DNA of 64,000 nucleotides, from assembly GCA_000149265.1 (NCBI GenBank), contig CH003120.1:143933-207932 (forward strand), given 5' to 3'. Under the pieces are notes generated by a model. It had not been told where the DNA came from. It saw only the letters and a program-made list of their open reading frames with translations, and ran no database searches. A program made the position numbers and the translations under genes. The stretch comes from Ciona savignyi (taxonomy: Eukaryota > Chordata > Ascidiacea > Phlebobranchia > Cionidae). Of the stretch, positions 57,001 to 64,000 are shown piece by piece. Numbering within the stretch: position 1 is the stretch's first letter; each line of letters opens with the position of its first letter.

Positions 57001-60000
57001 ATAAGCTAAGATATATGGCTATTGGATTTGAAAAATTGCCATTTGTTGATATTTGTTATGACACCATATTTCATAATCGATAATATATAGTTACACCACA
57101 AACTTTACATCGATTTGTATTATGACAGAATATTTTGAAACCAAAACGATATTGATATATCATGTCAATAGCATTTTCAATGTGGTTCAAATCAAATACC
57201 TAAAAATAAGTCCATTGATCAATTGGCATCAAAGAGCTTGTTGTTATAAGTTAATTTGGTCTAATCCTATTGTGACATCAGACTTAGATCACACTTTGAC
57301 TTGTGTGCTTCATGCTTGACTGCACGAATACTGATAAAATAAACAAAAGTCACACCTGGATACACGTGGAATCTTTCTTTGTGTATAAGATTTCTATTAC
57401 GGATATTTTGTATTATTTAATGAAAATTATTCCTGGGCAAAAGGGCAAAATTAACAGAAAGATTATAAAAAATAAAAATATATAAACTTTCTTTAGAGAC
57501 ATTATGTGATTTTCAATTTTAAAACCAAAAAAATATTCCATAAATATAGTAATGCAAAATCATTTCTCTAAAACTTTTTCTCTAAATTTAAAAAAATATG
57601 TTAAAACGCTTAAAATTTGACAGTTTCTTGTACTTCTCTGGTTGCCCCTGCTAATGGACACATGTTGGGTGTACGAACAGACATCAATGGCGCTACAGTA
57701 CCAGTAAACAATGAGGTGTATTTTGTGTGCCATGATGGCTTTCATCTGCTGGGGTCAGAAGTACGGACTTGCTTGGGAAATGACACATGGAGTGGAATTG
57801 ATGTTATGTGTATAGGTACGTTGCATGTTTATGCTTTGTAAAGCACACATTTTTTCATTTTATAACTATCTTCATTTAAAAAAGGACTCATTTAACCAAT
57901 GTATTTCGTATAAATTTGCAAGATTGTAAGTTTGATTTGTTATTTGTGCATTTACAATCTACTTAATACCACAGATATAATATCAAAGAAAATTTGTATA
58001 GTTCCATAACAAATTGTATGCTTAAACAATACAATTTTAACTGCTTGCAAAGGAACTAATATACTTACAAGATTGAATTTTATTTATATATAGTGTTTAT
58101 ATCTCTGTTAATTCATCTATGTTACTTACAGACATGAGGCCACAGTTACGGGCATGTGCAAGACTAAATTGTAGAAATGGAGGGAAATGTGTTAAAGTGA
58201 ACTACCAAGATCGATACGCTTGTCAGTGCTTGAGGGGCTATAAAGGAAGAAGATGCCAAAAAGGTTTATCCTTAATAGATTAATCACAGTAAAGTTTATT
58301 AGAAAACACAAATATAATAAAGATGAACAGAAAACTTCACTAAAAAGGTGGCAATATCTTCTTTATATTATCAAGGTTGTCACATTTGCACACATCTGAC
58401 CTGTATATAAGCTCGTCTTTGCAAGACTGCTATTCGCATTTGTATTGGCCTTAACACAAAATTTGTTCCCATATGATTTTTAACGGTCATATCATCGAAT
58501 TTATAAATCTTGTTTTCGCAGTGATAAAAACCAGTTTGACTGGTCCAATAAAGAGAGCTATTTGTGCAAATTCAACTTTTCATCAGAATTGCTATTGTGA
58601 GATCGGCTATAAGATCGGGTCTGCTCGAAATCTTTGTTTTGGTTAGTTCTACACAAGCTGGCCATTTTCTTTTTCTTTTTTAACCTATTTTATCATGTTG
58701 TAATAAGTTGCATGTACGAAATTAGCAAACTATTTTAGAGTTTACTCATATTATTTTTTAAGGAGGGATTTTTTTAATTATAAGTCTGTTAACTTAGCCA
58801 GCCATGTTGTAATACATTACATGTATGGTAATTAGCCAATTATTACTGCATAGTTATATTATTTGAGGACAAGATGATTTAAATTATCAGAATACTTACA
58901 ATTAATAATCTTTTAATGCAACACTTATGATATAAATCAATTGAATAATATTGATTTAGATATTTATTTAAATAAAGCCTAATTTTTGCTATGTTATGTA
59001 TGATACTTTGAAATTTATTGTCATTCTATTTATCAGATGTGGATGAGTGCAGTGAGACGTCCCATCCAGTCACTGATGTCATACCTGATGATGTAGGTAA
59101 TTATTATAACATCATAATCTACTGTGACATCATCAAATGACATCATAATAACCGTAGGTACCCACACCAAACGGCATATCGATTTTCCGGAACAAAGGCC
59201 ATTATGTCGTCATAGGTGCGTGAACACGCCAGGCTCGTATTATTGCACCTGTCCACTTGGTTATGATGTCACAGGGGATAACAATCGTGATTGCCGTGAC
59301 ATTGATGAATGTGAAAGAGGTGGGAGATTTTCATGATTATGATTGTGCAGTGTGCCTTAACCTAGATTCAACTCATTAGAAATATATGTTGACCAGTGAG
59401 CTATTTGTATGCAGTCTATGTATTAGTTGTATGCCCAGAGCATGTAAATTATTGAATAATCAAGAAAAAAAATTAGCCAAAATCTTCAAATTGTTTTTTT
59501 TTAAATTATTCAAGTCATATTTTCTTTGATCAATAAAACACCATTGTGAAATGCAATTTTTGCTCACACTGACTTGAATAATCTAAGAAGGTTTATTTGA
59601 CTTTATTGTAAGAGTGGCTGTCCAATAATCCACTGATCGAGCTATTGGTCCTTTTTTAAAAACATTCCCAATTAAAAACAAGCAACAACGCCTTTACACA
59701 TTACTCATTTGAATTGTTTTCCCACAGGAACACACAACTGCACTGATAATCAATATTGCTTTAACACTGGGGGAAGCTTTCAATGTGTAGAGGTGACCTG
59801 TCCTCCCAAATACTTCAGAGCCAATACATAGTAAGCTTTATTATAATTTTACCATAAAACAGAAAGAGTCTACCTAAAAGGTTGTAGTAAATCAGGCATT
59901 TAATTTGACTTCTTACTCTGGAAGCAACAAACCATTTTCTTTTTTTTTAAATTATCTACTTAACTTCATAAAAAAGGTTGTTAGATCAAAAAAGGCCACA

Positions 60001-61756
60001 CTCAGCAGAATTTAATTGATGTTGCTTGATTCCAGTGGAAAAATGAGTTGAAATAAAAACAGTAGCATCATTTCTACCATATAAAACAAACTGATTTTTT
60101 GCAAATTAAATGTAAAGACTATTAGACCACACTTTTATAAAAATTTCTTAATGTGCATTTACACACCAACCAGGATAGAAGTTACACACCCATCCAATTA
60201 AAATTACGATAAATGTATATTTATTAATATAAAGTATATGTTTCATTCCAAATTCAACTTATTTCCACAAGTATTACCTGATACTTCTTGTGTAATAGTC
60301 GAAGGTAAAGCTGTAAACCTGTAATATTTATTACAATATATGCATGAATTTATAAGTTTGAACTACCCACTGTGGTACGCTGGATTTAAGGAGTATCTAT
60401 AAAAACACTGCTATTGCTTAACATTTAAAACCTGTTTGTTTTGTAATGTGTACTAAAACATAAAACCATAATAGTGTGTTAAAATCCTTAATATATACCC
60501 TCAAGTTTTGAACATACACAGTGGCATTGTCAATGGGTTTCATTTGAATTTAATTCTTGTCTGCTCAGCAGGTACAGTCATTTTCACTTGTGTTTAATCT
60601 GATTTTGATAACAGCACCTGCCATAGAGACCGTTGTAGAGAATGGGACCGAAAATGTCTGAAAGATCCTCTCTCATATACGTTTAGCTTCATCGACATCC
60701 CATCCGGATTAAATTATCCCGTTGATATATTCAGATGGGGAGTTGGGGTGGATGAGGGGTAAGTTTTATTTTTTTAATTTTTAGTGTGTGGTTTCCTAAA
60801 AAAATTTATTTTAGTTTCGTAATCACACATAAGCTTAAACGGTTCCATTAGGGTGATGGTTTTAAACGGCCCAATTTTATTCGGAAAAGACACATGACAT
60901 TACCTCTATAAACAGTGATAGTGCACCAATACAGAAGTTTCTAGGGTGTTGTAAAAAATCACCCATCTAATAATCATTATTATATGGATGCACCAACCTT
61001 TATAATAGTAATAATGACCTCTACTGGTATACGTTGTAAATAAAGTGGTCGTTGTTCTTTTCAAAATCGCAACTCACATTGATTTTGTGAGGCCAAGCTC
61101 TACCTAAATACCTCACCCTAAGTAGTCTGTTGCATTGTGGTGATGATGGATACTTTCACACTTCGTGTGTGGTTAGGTGAGACCCTAAAGTGTTGCAAGA
61201 CACCACGTGTCATCATTTGCTTTCAACTCCCATTTCAGGGTGATTGTTTAATGTACGTTGTTGTAACAGAAAGGAGTTGACAAAATTTGTTCCTAATATA
61301 TTGGTGTTGTATTGTTAAAATTGTCATGTTTAAGTATACAATTTGTAACAAACTATACAGATTTTCTTTGATACTATATCTGTGGTATTAAGCTGATAGT
61401 AAATACATTAATAGAAAGGGCAGCTTTAAATTAAGTCTAATAATTTACATATTTCAGAAAATGCCGAATTTGCATATTTGTTAAAACTGGGGCAAAAAAT
61501 GAATAAACTAAATGTCCTTTGCAGGGCGTCCCAGGACAACCGGTTCTACGTTACCCGTGAGAGCAACTCTGCGGGATTGTTCTCGGCTCGTAAAGTTGAT
61601 GCAGTTACCGGCATGTTGGTTCTAAGTCGGCCATTAGACGTTCCCTCCGCAACCGTCGATTTCGAGATGCGGGAGCTGTCTGCTGGTCCGCGTCATCAGC
61701 TCGTTGTGAAGTACACGTCGAGGGTTATAGTCTACGCATCGCCGTATAGCTTTTGA
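51020..61756 (+). CDS. FBLN7: Fibulin-7, secreted extracellular matrix protein
   Basis: Ten coding exons: 51020-51127, 55063-55225, 57624-57815, 58132-58263, 58522-58641, 59037-59096, 59158-59319, 59728-59830, 60615-60758 and 61525-61756. Frame closes to 471 aa (human 439). Residues 1-28 are a signal peptide (SLLFAIVVAFVSS); about 38-88 a predicted coiled coil (LKHNIATLKGLLLRQERRL); about 93-153 a sushi/CCP domain with four cysteines; about 160-197 an EGF-like module (CRNGGKC, CQCLRGYKGRRC). A cysteine-poor EGF-like segment follows (CYCEIGY). Then come calcium-binding EGF modules (DVDEC, CVNTPGSYYCTCPLGY, DIDEC, CFNTGGSFQC) and the fibulin-type C-terminal module ending RVIVYASPYSF (human TIFVSPYDF). 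This order is specific to fibulin-7, a cell-adhesion matrix protein in vertebrates. The first calcium-binding EGF has a long loop after its first cysteine. Introns after exon 1 are phase 1 until exon 8. Confidence 0.93.
52494..53037. other. Assembly gap (544 N)
   Basis: A run of 544 N in fibulin-7 intron 1. Its odd length suggests a size-estimated scaffold gap. The adjacent partial MITE suggests repeats caused the break. Confidence 0.95.
53160..53238. mobile_element. Right end of a hAT-type MITE beside the gap
   Basis: CCCAGTTTGGGAACCGCTG closely matches the right end of the 44943-45466 element (AGTTTGAGAACCGCTG). The preceding sequence is rich in GGCGCC and CGCGGC motifs (GGCGCCGCGGCGCC). 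The following 8 bases, CTTTATAG, would be the target duplication. The left end is not visible and presumably lies in or before the gap. Confidence 0.6.
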
Positions 61757-61940
61757 CGCCGCGGTAGGCAAGAAATGTATAGAAAGTCGATAAAGGTGTA
61801 ACTGCAAAACTACGACGAAAATAGAAATGACGCAACAGGTTCTATATTGTGCTCCAAGAGAATCACTTGAAGGTGTAGAGAAAAGCGTACAACCAGAGAC
61901 ACCATCACTTGCCTTACTTAGTACTTAGTTTTGCAGTGTT

Positions 61941-61946
61941 AATAAA
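61941..61946 (+). terminator. Poly(A) signal, fibulin-7
   Basis: AATAAA in GTTAATAAAGCTG, 185 bases after the stop codon; typical spacing for a short 3' UTR. Confidence 0.7.
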
Positions 61947-62236
61947 GCTGATACACAATGTTTTTTTTATATATATAGACAAAGCAAACTAATACATGTA
62001 TAAAGCGAAATACATATTGTTATGTACTTGGGTGGTTTCCATATTTAAAAAACATTTTATCTACAATAAATGATAAAAAAATCAACGGAAGGTAAGTCCG
62101 TTGTGCTAGTTTGTTTTAAAGTTTATACTGGGGTAAAGATTACTGTCAATGTTTGAGTCAATTTATCTATTTAGTTTAGTTTCCTTCACGCTGACAGTGT
62201 TTAGCCAACGGGATAATTGTTGTGTTTTCCTGTGAC

Positions 62237-62480
62237 AGTGATGGACTCCCTAATCTGCGGGACAGTGGGAAGAGGAGCGGAGGTACATTTTTGTCACTAT
62301 TGCATAAGCGGGGCGGGTTATATCAGGAGGGGTTCGGGTTATATCATGATATAACCCATCCTCTGATGATAAACCACGTCCCGCTCCTGTTGCAACGAAA
62401 TACCCCTATACCTTCTTATGTTAGTGACCTAAATATTTTGTCCCACCCCACTGTCCCGCAGATTAGTGGAACCCACAGTG
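62237..62480. mobile_element. MITE-like element with nested palindromes
   Basis: CTAATCTGCGGGACAGTGGG at the left is answered by CCCACTGTCCCGCAGATTAG at the right, with weaker outer arms (CAGTGATGGACTCC and GGAACCCACAGTG). Near the centre is a perfect 22-bp palindrome at 62336-62357 (half-site GGGTTATATCA). No target duplication is evident (TCCTGTGA and ATTGGTTA), so the exact ends are uncertain. Non-coding. Confidence 0.7.
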
Positions 62481-62689
62481 ATTGGTTACGGGGGTATTAT
62501 TTAGGCAACTGCATGTGAAAGAGATGTGGTCTTGTAAAGGCTATTGTTGTGACGACCAGACAAGGCAGATACTCGGCTGATAATGATCTCTGTCCTTATC
62601 CCACGACATGATTGTCATCAAGTAACATTAACTTTCGTCCCAGTCGTTTTTTGTACTAGGTCAAGCTGTGAACTTGTAAAGGGTTCGCC

Positions 62690-62840
62690 ACTGTGTAGTT
62701 TTAATTCATGTTGTGGATAAGTCGATCACGTTAACCATTAGGCCATAAATCCGTTTTTAAAAATCATCAGGTTTTTAAAATAACCGAGAAAAATTTTAAT
62801 CGAACTAAGCTTCCATCTCCCATGGGGTCGTCACAAAGAT
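62690..62840 (-). repeat. Rearranged tRNA-like SINE fragments
   Basis: The minus strand contains TATGGCCTAATGGTTAACGT, with a clear box A (TGGCCTAATGG). GTGACGACCCCATGGGAGAT and TTAGTTCGATT (box-B-like) are also present, but lie 5' of box A rather than 3' as at 26300-26430. This is best explained by two adjoining partial copies. Confidence 0.5.
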
Positions 62841-63079
62841 TTATATTTCTAATTAGGTTTTGAATCATTTGTTACACTAAATCCTCAGTGGTATTTATGT
62901 ATATTTTTGACACTCGATCTGAAATACAATTTTACTTTCGGCTTAGGTTACTAATTATCGATCTCATACCTAATTTGTTTAAAGCATTGTCTTTTAGCCG
63001 AACTACTTAGTTTCTGCCGTATTGTATACTGGGACAATGCACATGATTAAACCCAGGAGATTATTGGGGTAAACTTAAC

Positions 63080-63165
63080 AGCAGGGAGTTGCCACTCACA
63101 TATAATACTCTGCAATAGCTCCAATAACCCAACGGTGGACAAGGGGTAATCACGATTTTCCGTAT
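63080..63165 (+). repeat. SINE-body fragment, plus orientation
   Basis: CTGCAATAGCTCCAATAACC followed by CAACGGTGGACAAGGGGTAA is the reverse complement of the SINE body block (GTCGGGTTACCGGAGCTATTG). This is one of the few copies with its sense strand on plus. Confidence 0.5.
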
Positions 63166-63436
63166 GTTAACGTCAGCTGCGTTTTTTAAATATATCGGGA
63201 TAAAACATGATAATACCTTATTCAGGCAAGAAAAACAAAGCTAACCACTAGACGGCGTTATTCGGCTAGGCCGCTACGATGTAGCCTACATTTGGTCATT
63301 AAAAGGTATTCTAACGATTGACTAAAGATTTTTAAGTGATCTAACACCGGTGTTGAGTCTTATAAAAAAGACATTTGGTCATTAAAAACGGTCTTAGTGA
63401 CGCACTCATCGTGGTTTAGAAACTTACCGGAAAAAA

Positions 63437-63508
63437 TAACGGTCGTTTGAAACCAGTATTATCTGGATAACATCGATAACGGTCGTTGGTAACCAGTATC
63501 ATCTGGAC
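63437..63508 (+). repeat. Short tandem duplication
   Basis: ATAACGGTCGTTTGAAACCA and ATAACGGTCGTTGGTAACCA, each followed by GTAT-ATCTGGA, form two adjacent units of about 40 bases. No function suggested. Confidence 0.7.
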
Positions 63509-64000
63509 TAAAGACTGAAGGTAATTTTTTAAAATAAGTTTTGTCGATTACCTTATAAAATGTATTGATCTGTAAAAACTGATTTTCCATATTGTCCACT
63601 CTACAATAAGGGGTTAATATTGCCAAATTGCTATAAAATCATAGGTTGATACTCGATTACTTAGCATGGGTGTTGGCGGTGATTACTCGATTCTTATTGG
63701 CGGTAATGTAGTGGTTCCGTTGCAGGATGTTTACTCTCTGTAATAGATATTCTACGTAGCATACATGCATATGCTTGTATAATAACAAATCGTCGGTTAC
63801 AACTTACAAAAAAAAACAATAGTTAGGCAGCGGTTAACAATTTTTTCATGGTAATGAAATCACAGGAATATGTGTGATCGTACTGGATTCGAAATCAAAC
63901 AAATAACACACATAAATAATATTCGACAAAGTGTACTCGACTGCATTTGCGCATTTATTCAAAAAAAAACATCAGTACAGATTGATAGTTTAGACTTTAG

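Larger units (their letters stand above)
61757..64000. other. Fibulin-7 3' UTR and downstream flank
   Basis: After the fibulin-7 stop come a short 3' UTR, a palindromic MITE-like element (62237-62480), SINE fragments (62690-62840, 63080-63165) and a small tandem repeat (63437-63508). No further gene is recognised to the window end. Confidence 0.6.

Noticed and set aside
1-64000. Retroviral, LTR or capsid-bearing elements
   Set aside because: I looked for long terminal repeats and polymerase, integrase or capsid-like frames and recognised none.

Overview
The window looks like nuclear DNA from a tunicate (ascidian), most likely a Ciona species. The sequence is AT-rich, the genes have many small GT-AG introns, and the encoded proteins are clear chordate orthologues. 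The intergenic DNA and introns are full of short non-autonomous DNA transposons and tRNA-derived SINEs. The genus is inferred from overall character only; no database search was possible. Two runs of N mark assembly gaps (31492-31591 and 52494-53037).

Six protein genes can be reconstructed exon by exon, with reading frame and splice phase closing in every case. They are: (1) a PEA15-like death-effector-domain protein, minus strand, 3 coding exons, 1978-4083; (2) BTBD9, plus strand, one uninterrupted coding exon, 10202-12040; (3) a mitochondrial-type cyclophilin (PPIF-like), plus strand, 13446-14536; (4) a three-CCCH-finger protein of the ZC3H4/ZC3H6 family, minus strand, 13 coding exons, 14754-22267, with one AT-AC minor-spliceosome intron; (5) transcription elongation factor SPT5 (SUPT5H), plus strand, 27 coding exons, 28436-49526; (6) fibulin-7 (FBLN7), plus strand, 10 coding exons, 51020-61756.

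Layout: 0-10 kb holds the PEA15-like gene and SINE copies. 10-22.3 kb is a compact cluster: BTBD9 and the cyclophilin run in tandem, and the cyclophilin converges tail-to-tail on the ZC3H gene. 22.3-28.4 kb separates the divergent ZC3H and SPT5 genes and holds a cluster of CRE, CCAAT and NRF-1-like sites with no recognisable gene, plus MITEs. 28.4-49.5 kb is SPT5, whose introns carry several MITEs and tandem repeats. 49.5-64 kb holds fibulin-7 and its repeat-rich downstream flank.

The most unusual structure is in SPT5. At least five of its introns contain tandem duplications that include, or start exactly at, a splice junction, so decoy donors or acceptors lie beside the real ones. Other notable features are the AT-AC intron between CCCH fingers 2 and 3, a 15-nt microexon in SPT5, a cyclophilin stop codon apparently split by an intron, and four hAT-type MITEs with perfect 8-bp target-site duplications. 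Two Pol II elongation/termination genes (SPT5 and the ZC3H4 relative) stand head-to-head. No retroviral, LTR or capsid-bearing element was recognised.
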